From positions 62,001-126,000 of the forward strand of contig CAZRCD010000003.1 in the NCBI GenBank assembly GCA_964598485.1: a stretch of DNA of 64,000 nucleotides, written 5' to 3'. Shown here one piece after another: positions 52,068 through 61,684 of the stretch. This DNA is from SOJA01 sp964598485 (GTDB taxonomy: Archaea; Thermoproteota; Bathyarchaeia; Bathyarchaeales; Bathycorpusculaceae). The notes under the pieces are model-generated. The model was not told the DNA's origin. It did no database searches and saw nothing but the letters and a program-made list of their open reading frames with translations. Within the stretch, counting starts at the first letter, position 1. Each line of letters starts with the position of its first letter. The position numbers and the translations under genes are program-made.

Positions 52068-52826
52068 TCAATTTTTTCTTTCGAAAAGTTGTTCTAATAG
52101 GACTTTTAGAATGTATTTGGAAAAAGCCGCTATTTCGGTTAGAGTTAGCTTTGATTTTCCTTTTTTTCTGTTTTCGAAGGTTATGGGTATTTCGCGTACT
52201 TTTGAGTTTTGAAGTTTTGCTTGTCTGATTGTTTCGATTTGGATTTCGTATGTTTCGCTGTGTAGTTTTGGAATTGCTTTTTTGATGTATTCTTTGGAGT
52301 AGCATCTGAAGCCGCTTGTGAAGTCGTTTAATGGAAGTTTGATTAGCATGCCTGTTATTTTGTTGGCTACTCTGCTTATCAGTAGTCGGCTGAGTTTCCA
52401 GCCTTTAACTTTTCCTTGTTCGCAGTATCTGCTTCCGATGACGAGGTCGTAGCCTTTTTTGGCGAGCTTTAGTAGTTTTGGGATGTCGTTGGGGTTGTGT
52501 GAGTAGTCGGCGTCCATGGTGATTATATATTTGGGCGGTTTTGGTAGGGATAGAAGAAAGCGGAAGCCGTCTATTATCGCTGTTCCGAGCCCCATCTTGC
52601 GGGGTCTGTTTAATAAGATTATGTTTTTGTGGTTTTCTTTTAGCTTCCTAACGATGTTTTGGGTTCCGTCAGGACTTGAATCGTCTATTATCACTAGTGT
52701 GGAATTGAGTTTTAGATTTTTGATGGTGTGGATGATGTCTGCGATGTTTTCGGCTTCACAGTATGTTGGAAGGATTATTGCTACCTGTGGATTGGTTTTC
52801 GTTTCTGCTTTATTCACTGTTTTCAT
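52068..52826 (-). CDS. Family 2 glycosyltransferase (dolichyl-phosphate mannose synthase-like)
   Basis: 252 residues, the short soluble DPM1 form. AIILPTYCEAENIADIIHTI, LVIIDDSSPDGTQNIVRKL, catalytic DxD in ITMDADYSHNP, VIGSRYCEQGKV, and NDFTSGFRCYSKE are conserved. It transfers a sugar from a nucleotide donor to a polyisoprenyl phosphate, which supplies N-glycosylation and cell-surface glycans. It is divergent from the GT4 genes that start at 52984, suggesting a shared control region. Confidence 0.93.
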   Translation of the reverse strand: MKTVNKAETKTNPQVAIILPTYCEAENIADIIHTIKNLKLNSTLVIIDDSSPDGTQNIVRKLKENHKNIILLNRPRKMGLGTAIIDGFRFLLSLPKPPKYIITMDADYSHNPNDIPKLLKLAKKGYDLVIGSRYCEQGKVKGWKLSRLLISRVANKITGMLIKLPLNDFTSGFRCYSKEYIKKAIPKLHSETYEIQIETIRQAKLQNSKVREIPITFENRKKGKSKLTLTEIAAFSKYILKVLLEQLFERKN

Positions 52827-52983
52827 CAGGCTTATGTTAATGAATGTTAGATGTGTTTCCTTTTACATATATCAAACTTTCGACGATTTTCGGTGTCGTG
52901 TGGATGTTTTTCAAGCTGTCGTCAGATTTTTTACATCAAAAGTATTATAAAATGAGTGGATGATTTATTACTGAATTGTTAAG

Positions 52984-54129
52984 GTGGCGACGGCTTTGGA
53001 TGTTACTTTGGTTTGCGATATAATGATGGATTTGGAGGGTTCGATTCGGCCAGCTATGTATTTGGCTGATGAGTTGGTTGCAAAGGGTTATACTGTTTCT
53101 ATGATGTCACCAATTATGTCGGATGATGTTGAGGAACGTTTGCGTGTAAGCGGAATAATGCCTATAAATTTACGTGCTAAACTTACTGCCAAGAATTCAG
53201 GTCTTTCTTTGTTATGGTTCGAAACGTGGGTGCGAGAAGCCTTTTTGAAGTTGAATTCAAGACGTATTGATAACGATTCTTCAGTCATGATTAATTTTTC
53301 ACAAGTGGTTTCTGTGCCTTCTCTGGCTTGGTATTTGCAGGGGCCTCCTTCTGTTGCCTTAAAAGATATGGAAAAGGAGCTTTCCTCTGGTTTTAGGATT
53401 GCTTATAATTTTTTGAAGCCCGTTATCGAGTATGCTGATAGGAGGCTTGTTAGTCGTATGGGTAGAGTTTCAGCGGTGGTTATTGCTAATTCAAAGTTTT
53501 GTGCTTCGATGTATTCTAAGTTTGGAGTTAAGGTTTATGACGTGGTTTATCCTCCTATTGACTGCCAAACGTTTCGTCCATCGACATCGAATCCTTCTTC
53601 TGATTATGTTTTGACTTATTTTGGGAAGGAGACTAAATTTTCTGTTGTTAAGAGGGTAGCGGATGTGGGTGTTAAGATTAGGGCTTTTGGTTCCAAGACG
53701 CCGTTTATTCGGAGAGATCTGATAGAGCATTCTAACGTTGAGTTTTTGGGGAGAGTTACCACGAGTGAGCTTGTGGACGAGTACTCAAATGCTTTGTTTA
53801 CGTTGTTTCCGTTTACTCATGAGCCTTTTGGTTATGTGCCGCTTGAGAGCATGGCGTGTGGGACACCTGTGCTCACAAATGATATGCAAGGTCCAAGCGA
53901 ATATGTGATTCACGATGGTACTGGGTGGCTCTTGGATACTGATGAGGAGTTTGTGTACAAGGCGTTGGAACTGTGGAAAGGCGGGTATCCTTCTCACGTA
54001 AGATTGAATTGTATAAAAGCAGCATCGAAGTTTGATAAGAAGTTCTACCTTGAAAAGTGGCTAAAACTCTTGTCCTATTTTACAGAGAACAGACCTATTA
54101 GCCCAAATTGCCTTCAAAAGCAAGAGTGA
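52984..54129 (+). CDS. Family 4 glycosyltransferase (GT-B fold)
   Basis: 381 residues from GTG 52984. The C-terminal donor domain has the signature EPFGYVPLESMACGTPVLTN with the EX7E pair, then GPSEYVIHDGTGWLLDTDEE. The acceptor domain begins LDVTLVCDIMMDLEGSIRPA. It is a paralogue of the gene at 54295: both contain ADYVLT/SDYVLT, VEFLGRV/IEFLGKV and near-identical donor sites, so they probably arose by tandem duplication. Substrate not deducible. Confidence 0.9.
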   Translation: MATALDVTLVCDIMMDLEGSIRPAMYLADELVAKGYTVSMMSPIMSDDVEERLRVSGIMPINLRAKLTAKNSGLSLLWFETWVREAFLKLNSRRIDNDSSVMINFSQVVSVPSLAWYLQGPPSVALKDMEKELSSGFRIAYNFLKPVIEYADRRLVSRMGRVSAVVIANSKFCASMYSKFGVKVYDVVYPPIDCQTFRPSTSNPSSDYVLTYFGKETKFSVVKRVADVGVKIRAFGSKTPFIRRDLIEHSNVEFLGRVTTSELVDEYSNALFTLFPFTHEPFGYVPLESMACGTPVLTNDMQGPSEYVIHDGTGWLLDTDEEFVYKALELWKGGYPSHVRLNCIKAASKFDKKFYLEKWLKLLSYFTENRPISPNCLQKQE

Positions 54130-54294
54130 GTTAAATTCAAAAAGCTTCTTGCATTACGTATCTGTCTTTGCTGAAGCATTGAGCTAAAATGAGTTTTTTA
54201 GACATGTTGGAAATAAGATTGACTCTCAATTGTTAGCATGCAATTAAATAAAATAATTATAGTGTTAAAGCATTAGAAGTGCTGAGGATTTGTA

Positions 54295-55404
54295 ATGAAT
54301 GTCTGCTTTATAACAGACCCTCTTGTGACGACCATGGGAGCGGTAAGACCTGCTCTTTTGTTAGCTAGAGAGTTTTGTAAAAGTGGGTATGATGTAACAC
54401 TTATAACCCCACGTTTTGATGGAAAAATTGAAAAAGCATTGCAAACAGAGAACATTCATCTTAAGGCTGTTGGACCAAAATTCTCTTTCATACGTTCGCT
54501 TCCAACCTTTGACGCTTGGGCTAGATGTTTAATCAGACATAAGACCATAGATGAAATACGTAACTCGGATGCTATTATCAATACCTCTTCATGTATTATG
54601 GCTCGGGCCCATGTTTATTACGCTCAGGGCCTTATGACAAGAACTCTTGATGACATGCTCCTTATGATGCCTCTGCACTATAAGTGTGCTTATCATTTAT
54701 TGAAATTATCGCTAAGGGTATTAGAGCGAAGCCTAGTAAAAAGAGTTCGAGATTTGTCTAAACTTTTCATAGCCAATTCTACATTTTGTGCGTCGATGTA
54801 TAAAGAATGGAACATCAAGATTGACGCAATTATAAACCCTCCACTAGATTGCTCACTTTTTAAACCTGTAACGTCCAAGCCGACTGCAGATTATGTATTA
54901 ACCCATTTTGGGGTTTATGGCAAAGAAGGCAAATTTTCAAGTATAAAAGCAATAGCTGACGCAGGGGTCATTATCAAAGTGTTTGGCAATTTTTCTTCCG
55001 TGCCAAAACCCTTGATAAAGCATTTTAACATTGAGTTTTTGGGCAAAGTTTCTGACGAGGAACTAGCGAGTTTATATTCAAACGCGCTCTGCACGTTATT
55101 TGCTTTTAACCACGAACCTTTTGGTTATATACCCGTAGAAAGCATGGCATGTGGAACTCCGGTCTTAACGTATGAAAAACAAGGTCCTTCGGAAACAGTG
55201 ATAAACGGGAAAACTGGTTGGCTTGCGAACACTGATATGGAATTATTTGATCTTGCAGTGAACGTTTGGAAAAAAGGTTATGATCCGAATATAAGGAGTA
55301 ATTGCAGAGAAAGAGCTTCAATGTTCGATGTTAAGGAAATATCTAGAGAGTGGATCAAAGTCTTAAATGTGAGAAGTCTGTTGAAGGTACCTCCAAAAAT
55401 TTAG
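54295..55404 (+). CDS. Family 4 glycosyltransferase, paralogue of the preceding gene
   Basis: 369 residues. N-terminal domain CFITDPLVTTMGAVRPALLL; donor motif EPFGYIPVESMACGTPVLTY with QGPSETVINGKTGWLANTD. It resembles the upstream GT4 throughout, including NSTFCASMYKEWNIK against NSKFCASMYSKFGVK. The two probably add successive sugars of one glycan, an inference from duplication. 165 nt separate the genes. Confidence 0.9.
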   Translation: MNVCFITDPLVTTMGAVRPALLLAREFCKSGYDVTLITPRFDGKIEKALQTENIHLKAVGPKFSFIRSLPTFDAWARCLIRHKTIDEIRNSDAIINTSSCIMARAHVYYAQGLMTRTLDDMLLMMPLHYKCAYHLLKLSLRVLERSLVKRVRDLSKLFIANSTFCASMYKEWNIKIDAIINPPLDCSLFKPVTSKPTADYVLTHFGVYGKEGKFSSIKAIADAGVIIKVFGNFSSVPKPLIKHFNIEFLGKVSDEELASLYSNALCTLFAFNHEPFGYIPVESMACGTPVLTYEKQGPSETVINGKTGWLANTDMELFDLAVNVWKKGYDPNIRSNCRERASMFDVKEISREWIKVLNVRSLLKVPPKI

Positions 55405-55574
55405 AAAAATGTCAATTTGGAGAAGCTGGGCGCGCGCCTGAAGTTTAGAAATTTTCACGACAGCTGTGTTTTGCATTCTTAGGCATCATTCAAAGGACAG
55501 GGCATCTCGTATCGTTTGCTTTCCATGGAATCTTAAGAAACATTTTAATGGAGATTTGAAAATATATGTAGGGT

Positions 55575-56318
55575 ATGCGTGAGAGGTTCGTCGCAATCGG
55601 TAATAAAATACTCAGGAATAGATTTGCGTCTAGGCTTTTTTCCTCTGCAAGGCTTACTTGGGAATTGGTTGGGTTGAGCAAGGGTTTATCGATGGAGGCC
55701 ATTCTCCGTGGTGTTGATAGCGAACAAGAGTTCTGGAAACGAGGCGAAGAGGATGCTTCAAGGTTGCTCAAGTTCGTAAATAGAGAAAGTACAGTATTGG
55801 ATGTAGGGTGTGGGATAGGTAGAGTTATGAAGTTTATTGCACCTCATTGCAAAGAGATTCGCGGAGTGGATACATCTGCTCTAATCTTAAGAAGGGCAAA
55901 GATGGAGTTAAGTGGACTGAAAAATTGTTTTTTTTACCGAGCTGATTTCAAAAAGTTCGATACTTGTCCAGCTGATTCGTTCGATCTTATTTACTCTTTT
56001 TATGCGTTGCAACATATGGAGAAGGAGGATGCATACCTCTGCCTTATGCGGATGCGTAATCTTCTTAAGCCAAGGGGTATCGTCTACATCCAATTTCCAG
56101 ACTTTACTTCCGACCATTACTTTTCTCTATTTGAGGAATACGCATTGAAGGGTAGCAGATATGGGGCGAGGGTGAGGTTCTACACAAAGCCTGAAATAGA
56201 AAAGTTGTTCGAAGGTGCTAGACTAAGGCTTTTAGCATACGTAAAAGAGAATGAAAATGTATTCGTTACCGGAATAAAAAGGCAGAATAAAAAGAGAAAA
56301 ATGAGACCCACCTTTTGA
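55575..56318 (+). CDS. Class I SAM-dependent methyltransferase
   Basis: 247 residues. SAM loop VLDVGCGIGRVMKFIAPHCK, acidic residue GVDTSALILRRAK, and SFDLIYSFYALQHMEKED then LKPRGIVYIQFPDFTSD. A basic N-terminal 60 residues precedes the domain. In this setting it may methylate a glycan or lipid carrier. A TATA-like AATATATG lies 12-18 nt before the ATG, so the message may be leaderless or start within the box. Position only supports the glycan link. Confidence 0.88.
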   Translation: MRERFVAIGNKILRNRFASRLFSSARLTWELVGLSKGLSMEAILRGVDSEQEFWKRGEEDASRLLKFVNRESTVLDVGCGIGRVMKFIAPHCKEIRGVDTSALILRRAKMELSGLKNCFFYRADFKKFDTCPADSFDLIYSFYALQHMEKEDAYLCLMRMRNLLKPRGIVYIQFPDFTSDHYFSLFEEYALKGSRYGARVRFYTKPEIEKLFEGARLRLLAYVKENENVFVTGIKRQNKKRKMRPTF

Positions 56319-56522
56319 GGACCCCATCGCTTATCATTCCTCCACGATGCTATTGCCTATATTCCACCAATCCGCCTTTCTCAATTCGCGCCCAGTTAGG
56401 GAGCTGCATAAAGTCCAACCGATTTTTTAAAAGGCATATACACTTCGTAGTTGAGTTTTGTATTAATTCTTGTTTTTGCGCAGACATAGGTTGTTTGTGC
56501 ACTTTTATGACCTTTCAAAGCA

Positions 56523-59054
56523 TCAACCCAACCTCTCGACAAGAATGAATGCCAAATGTATATCGTAGTTTGGTGATGGGTTCGCCCCCCTAAACTCAAC
56601 ATTTTCTAAGTAATCTTCAACGGTAAGCTGAATTGTGAACTCACACCAATTCAGAATCTCGTTATTGTTAAGGAAACTTGAAGAGTACACATCATATTCA
56701 GTTAGTGCATTTTTTCCACGGTCTGATGTGACGTCTAAGGTTAATATTTTCTCATCTGGCACCTGAGGTAATGGTGAAGTTTTCAAGAAAAATGTGACTT
56801 TATAGCTATCTGGAGGAAGAGATATGTAGGGTCCGCACCAGAAGAAATCGCTTGTGACATTGTGTTGATGAACAAGAAAGCCTTTTTTGCTTATGCGCCC
56901 ATTCACAAGTGGCAAATCTCTGGAGGTAAACGTTTTTAGGCCGAAATCAGCTTTGGCAGTAGATGAGATTCTTTTGACAATGACTCTGTCTATGTAGATG
57001 TCTGAGACTCCGCTAGTGAAAGCCCGAAACTCAAGCGCCGTTCTAAGCTTAGTTGAAGTGAAAGAAAGAGTAACATTTGTCCACTCATTCGCCTGTAGTT
57101 CGAAGCCGTAGATATCTCTTCTAGACACAACAGATTCACCATAATTCTCTGAGACATCAAGTGTGCCAATGTAGTCATCATTGTTTTCTGTCACCTTAAT
57201 TTCGAATGTCACATTGAACGTTCCAGATGGCAAACAAACGTATGGACCGTAGATAAATGTGCCACTATTTACGCCTTTCTTTGAGAACGCTACATAACCA
57301 CTCTTTGATGTTTCATCCTTCACCATTTGTCCAGAGCATATAAAGAAATCCCTGCAGCCAAGAAAAACTTCATAGTCAATATAAGGTACAAAGATTGCGG
57401 AATCATTGTAATATTTCTTAAATAAGACCGCTGAACCGCCGAATGCGTAAGCTTTGAAATTTTCATCGTTAGCGATTTCACCGAGTGCAAACAGTGTCCA
57501 TGTCTCATAAACTTTCAAATCCAGCAATATATAATCACTTCTGTTTATCTGTTGTTTGATGTAATTCATGATGTCACGATTTGCAGATTCGGACTCCACA
57601 TGTATAGGAGGAATAACATACGCGTTTATTCTATTGGAAAAATGTGGAAATATGTTGTTCTGGGTCAGTATGGAAGCATTGGACGGCACCATTTTTATCA
57701 TGTCATGTAATATTTTGGTGTGCTCGTCGGAGTATGGTTTGGCGTACCACAAAACAGGCGTTTGTTTTGTGATAACATAAGCTACTGGGCTGATGGGGCT
57801 TACAGAAACAATGAGAATCAGTGAAACCACTAGGATGTTCTTGAAGGTAGGCATTAAATCGTTTATATGCCTGTGGAAAGTGTTCGAAGATTTTTTGGAG
57901 GATAAATTCTGTGCAGAGAGTGGTTGGTTGCTCAAAGCGTCGAGGGTAGCCAAAAAGATGATAGGCAGTATGTAGAGGGGATAGTGTGCGCCTAGCATGT
58001 AGTAGGGACTATAATTTGAAAGAAGCATAGGCGCAAGAAGGACAAGTATAACAATGGAAAGTTTACTTCTGAATGGAAGAAATAGAACCGGGGCAAAGAG
58101 GAATATTATGTAGAAAAGTTTAAGGCTGTAATCATATAGGAGGGCCTCAAATATGCGTTGAGGGTTCATTAGAAGATAGATGGGCATTGATAAAATGTCG
58201 TCCTTAAATCCTAAAACACGAAAAGTGTCAACAGCTCGGTAGGTATCTAGAAATTCGGGGGTTATTGGATAGAGTCCCCTGATATATCTTGCAATGAAAT
58301 ACCAAATTATGGAAAGAGCCATGGTTGTTAACAATACTGTAGAGAGTGTGCTTGGGCGTGATAGATGCAGGCTTTTGATTGACTTGAGTGCCCACTTCAA
58401 CCGACTAGCAGTGAGAAGGTGGCATAGTGATATGAAGAAAAGAATAGCTGTCACGTGTTCTTCTATCATTAAGGTGAGTAAAGTGCACGAAAAATATAGT
58501 CTCCATCGCTTCTTAATCATGAAATAATATAAAGAAAAAACGAGAATGGGTATAAAGATCTGTTGTTGGAAGTCAAAGCTGTTTGATGACTGAAGGCCTG
58601 GATAAAGCAAATATGCTATAACTATAACGAAGCTTGCTTTTTTACTTCCAAATAACTCGGTTGATAAAAAGTAAAGGGGAAGCGCGCCTAATGCTAGTAT
58701 AAAAGACTTCAGTAGTAGCAATGTCGTTGATGAAGGGGAAATTGCGTAGAAAGGCAAGAGTACAAACAGTAAAGGACTAAATTTCTGGGCAAAGTAGCAT
58801 CCGCTGGGATTCATGTAAAGCTCAGCCGTGGAGTATAAAAGTTTTCCATTGAATAGTGTCGTATAGAATGATTGATCAGCTATTCCTAGGTCCCAAGCGA
58901 AAGACGCGAATCTATAGTGTTTTTGTATGCAAAAATAGGAAAAAATGATGCCATACGATAGAATAGATATCGCTGTCAGAAGATCCCACACGTTCAGCCT
59001 TGATAATTTTTTTGCAAAAAACTGTTTCAGCTTTTTGAACCGTGTATCTAACAT
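56523..59054 (-). CDS. DUF2079 membrane protein with two C-terminal beta-sandwich domains
   Basis: 843 residues. The first 430 contain about ten membrane spans, with the family signature FDFQQQIFIPILVFSLYYF and early charged loop FASFAWDLGIADQSFY, typical of DUF2079, a GT-C-like family. A non-membrane region (440-580) resembles its periplasmic part. From about 590 two related beta-sandwich modules follow, marked GTFIYGPYVCLPSGTFNVTF with YIDRVIVKR, then FFWCGPYISLPPDSYKVTF, like carbohydrate-binding modules. It lies within the glycan cluster on the opposite strand. Confidence 0.85.
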   Translation of the reverse strand: MLDTRFKKLKQFFAKKLSRLNVWDLLTAISILSYGIIFSYFCIQKHYRFASFAWDLGIADQSFYTTLFNGKLLYSTAELYMNPSGCYFAQKFSPLLFVLLPFYAISPSSTTLLLLKSFILALGALPLYFLSTELFGSKKASFVIVIAYLLYPGLQSSNSFDFQQQIFIPILVFSLYYFMIKKRWRLYFSCTLLTLMIEEHVTAILFFISLCHLLTASRLKWALKSIKSLHLSRPSTLSTVLLTTMALSIIWYFIARYIRGLYPITPEFLDTYRAVDTFRVLGFKDDILSMPIYLLMNPQRIFEALLYDYSLKLFYIIFLFAPVLFLPFRSKLSIVILVLLAPMLLSNYSPYYMLGAHYPLYILPIIFLATLDALSNQPLSAQNLSSKKSSNTFHRHINDLMPTFKNILVVSLILIVSVSPISPVAYVITKQTPVLWYAKPYSDEHTKILHDMIKMVPSNASILTQNNIFPHFSNRINAYVIPPIHVESESANRDIMNYIKQQINRSDYILLDLKVYETWTLFALGEIANDENFKAYAFGGSAVLFKKYYNDSAIFVPYIDYEVFLGCRDFFICSGQMVKDETSKSGYVAFSKKGVNSGTFIYGPYVCLPSGTFNVTFEIKVTENNDDYIGTLDVSENYGESVVSRRDIYGFELQANEWTNVTLSFTSTKLRTALEFRAFTSGVSDIYIDRVIVKRISSTAKADFGLKTFTSRDLPLVNGRISKKGFLVHQHNVTSDFFWCGPYISLPPDSYKVTFFLKTSPLPQVPDEKILTLDVTSDRGKNALTEYDVYSSSFLNNNEILNWCEFTIQLTVEDYLENVEFRGANPSPNYDIHLAFILVERLG

Positions 59055-59263
59055 GTTAGCTCCTATTTTCGCGTGGTTTTTTATTAAACTTTTCGTTATA
59101 AATAAGTCAACGTTATCTACCTTTAAGATTATCTAAGAATTCGAAGACTTTGAGCACAACTATTACGCACTATCTGATTTATGTAGCAGAGATGGAATTT
59201 TCGATTTTGTTTAGGATAAATATTAGTAATATTGTTAACATTTAGGATGAAGTGGTATGTAAT

Positions 59264-60412
59264 ATGAACGTAATTGTCGCTCATATTTCCCTTAATTCGG
59301 CTGGTGGTGGGGAGCTTGTTTGTTTATCTTTAATAAGTGTACTTCGTAAAGCGGGTAACAAGGTGACTCTTGTCACGGTTGATAGAACAGATTGGGGTTA
59401 TCTGAGGAAGATTTTTGGTGAAATTGCGTTTCCAGATCGAGAATTTTATTTACTCTGTAGCATGCCTAAAACTTACTTCATTATGCTACATAGTGTTCTT
59501 CTTTTAATATTTTATTTTGCAGAGCTTTTTTTCTTAAGGCTGCTGAGAAAAGGAGATTTGTTAATAAGTACTTGTGGAGAGAAAACTAATTCTATTGCTG
59601 ACATTGTTTATGTTAATGGTATACCTTTAAGATGTGCATCTTTTCTATTCGACGCTGGCATTAAGTGGAAGTGCTATGGTAGACTATATGATTTACTCTT
59701 GAAGGTTGTTGACAGATTTAACAGCAGCCTTGTGATAGCAAATTCAAAGTTTAACAAGTGTATGATTAGAAGATGTATGAATCGAGATGCATGGGTTGTT
59801 TATCCGCCAGTTAATATACAAAAGTTCACGCATGTCGGAAGAAACAGGGATCGTGAAAACATTGTAGTTGTAGTTTCTAGATTTTTGCCTGAACAGAATC
59901 TTGATTACATTCCTAAGCTTGCAAGATTAGTGCGAAACTCAAATTTTCTGATAATTGGACCTAGTGGGACAACTTCGAAGAGAACACTTGGGAAATTAGG
60001 CAAGATGATTGTGGAATTGGCTGTTGAAGATCGAGTGGAAATAGTAACGAACCAGCCTTTCTCTAAATTTTTAGAGGTGTTATCCACAGCGAAAGTTTTT
60101 CTTAGGACTATGCCATATGAGCCTTTCGGTATGTCTGTCGTAGAAGCCATGGCCGCTGGTTGTGTCCCAGTTGTTCCTAGGGACGGTGGTCCTTGGTTTG
60201 ACATACTTAACCAAGAAGAAGGAAAGTACGGGTATTCATACAGGAGTTTAAAGGAGGCAGCTGAAAAGATTAAGTTGCTTATGGAAAATGAAAGTTTGAG
60301 GAGTAAGATTTCTGCTAGGGCTCGTAAGCGTGCAATGGTTTTTGACACGTCTCTTTTTGAAAAAAGAATTTTGAGCATAGTAGATAAGGTTTGTTCGAGA
60401 AAATTTGGATAA
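59264..60412 (+). CDS. Family 4 glycosyltransferase
   Basis: 382 residues from ATG 59264; a GTG at 59252 would add four residues. It has GGGELVCLSLISVLRKAGNK, VIANSKFNKCMIRRCMNRDA, YPPVNIQKFTHV, SRFLPEQNLDYIPKLARLVR and the donor site PYEPFGMSVVEAMAAGCVPV with DGGPWFDI. It is like Alg11-type mannosyltransferases in order and length, though specificity is not proven. A different subtype from the two paralogous GT4 enzymes. Confidence 0.9.
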   Translation: MNVIVAHISLNSAGGGELVCLSLISVLRKAGNKVTLVTVDRTDWGYLRKIFGEIAFPDREFYLLCSMPKTYFIMLHSVLLLIFYFAELFFLRLLRKGDLLISTCGEKTNSIADIVYVNGIPLRCASFLFDAGIKWKCYGRLYDLLLKVVDRFNSSLVIANSKFNKCMIRRCMNRDAWVVYPPVNIQKFTHVGRNRDRENIVVVVSRFLPEQNLDYIPKLARLVRNSNFLIIGPSGTTSKRTLGKLGKMIVELAVEDRVEIVTNQPFSKFLEVLSTAKVFLRTMPYEPFGMSVVEAMAAGCVPVVPRDGGPWFDILNQEEGKYGYSYRSLKEAAEKIKLLMENESLRSKISARARKRAMVFDTSLFEKRILSIVDKVCSRKFG

Positions 60413-60602
60413 CGTTTCAACAGTTAATTTTTGATTGAAGATGAATTCATTCTGATTTCTATTTGGTTTGACGAATATGTTTCATTGAGATGCCACATGT
60501 AAAAGTCATGAAGCGCGCGCTAAGCGAACAGTATGATCTTACTTGGGTGCACCGGATACGTAGGTGGATTGCTCATTGTCTTCCGAGTGATTATTGAATG
60601 GA

Positions 60603-60612
60603 TTTTTATATA
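60603..60612 (+). promoter_or_regulatory. TATA box for the deacetylase-methyltransferase unit
   Basis: TTTTATATAG lies about 35-44 nt before the ATG at 60647. It is the only good box in the 60413-60646 gap, which has no other recognised feature. Confidence 0.45.
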
Positions 60613-60646
60613 GATGTAGATAGCTTAAAGGCTAGGGGATCAGCAT

Positions 60647-61672
60647 ATGCGTTCATTCGTGAGGCAGATTGTCGAGATCGTTTACAGTGTGATATGTTTT
60701 ATCTTTTACTTTTCGGGGCTTTGCTGGCTCACCTCGTTTCTTAAGAGGCACAAACCTATAATCTTGATGTATCACAGTGTGAATAGCCGAGATTGTCAAT
60801 ACGTGTATCCTGATAACATTGTAAGTGTTGAGAATTTCGAGAGACAGATAGCACATCTCTCTCGCAAGAAGAAGTTGATAAGCCTTTCACAGTTAGTCAA
60901 GTATCTGAGGAAGGGTGTTCAACCTCCAGAAAATGCTGTGGTGATAACTTTTGATGATGGATATTACGATTTTTACTCTAATGCCTATCCCGTGCTTAAA
61001 AAATATGGTGTGCCTTGCACACTTTTTCTCGTCACAAGTCTTTTATCTTCAGGCGATGCTAAGTGGGACGACAGGTTAACCTACGCAATAAACAGCACGC
61101 AGTCAAACGTGGTTACAGTGCGTCTGGATGGTGGAGAAAAGACCTATCATCTTACGTCTCAGAAGAAAAGGTATAATTGCATAGTAGAACTGGTTGGGGC
61201 TCTTCAAAAATTGAACAGCGAAGAGAGATCGAAAACGTTATTGATGGTTGAAAGCCAGTTAGATTCATGCGGCGACGTGATTAAGCATGTTATGTTGGGG
61301 TGGAATGAAGTTTTGGAGTTGTCTGGGGACGGCTTGGTCGCCTTTGGCTGTCATTCACACAGTCATGTAAATCTCTGCAAAGTTAGCCTCAAGCTGGTTG
61401 AGAAGGAAATATCGAAATCTAAAGAGGAGATGGAGCAGATGCTTGACAAGCCGTGCTTACTGTTCTGTTACCCATTCGGGAAAAAAAGTAACTTTAACGA
61501 AAACGTGAAGAAACTGCTTAGGTCATACGGTTTTTTAGCGGCTGTTACAACTATTCCCGGCAGTGTTTCAAAGGGTTCCGACCTGTTTGAGTTGAGGCGA
61601 ATTGCAGCGGTAGATGATTCCTCTTATCGTTTCAAATGTTCACTGATTGGGCTTACGTTACAGCGAGGTTAA
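60647..61672 (+). CDS. Polysaccharide deacetylase (NodB homology domain), membrane-anchored
   Basis: 341 residues. A hydrophobic anchor at about 8-27 (IVYSVICFIFYFSGLCWL) is followed by a NodB domain: metal and base Asp in VVITFDDGYYDFYSNAYPVL, metal His in CHSHSHVNL, and LFCYPFGKKSNFNENVKKLL. It removes acetyl groups from an amino sugar or related polymer, probably in the surface glycan of this cluster. The next gene follows within 15 nt. Confidence 0.93.
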   Translation: MRSFVRQIVEIVYSVICFIFYFSGLCWLTSFLKRHKPIILMYHSVNSRDCQYVYPDNIVSVENFERQIAHLSRKKKLISLSQLVKYLRKGVQPPENAVVITFDDGYYDFYSNAYPVLKKYGVPCTLFLVTSLLSSGDAKWDDRLTYAINSTQSNVVTVRLDGGEKTYHLTSQKKRYNCIVELVGALQKLNSEERSKTLLMVESQLDSCGDVIKHVMLGWNEVLELSGDGLVAFGCHSHSHVNLCKVSLKLVEKEISKSKEEMEQMLDKPCLLFCYPFGKKSNFNENVKKLLRSYGFLAAVTTIPGSVSKGSDLFELRRIAAVDDSSYRFKCSLIGLTLQRG

Positions 61673-61684
61673 AAAAAGGTGAGG

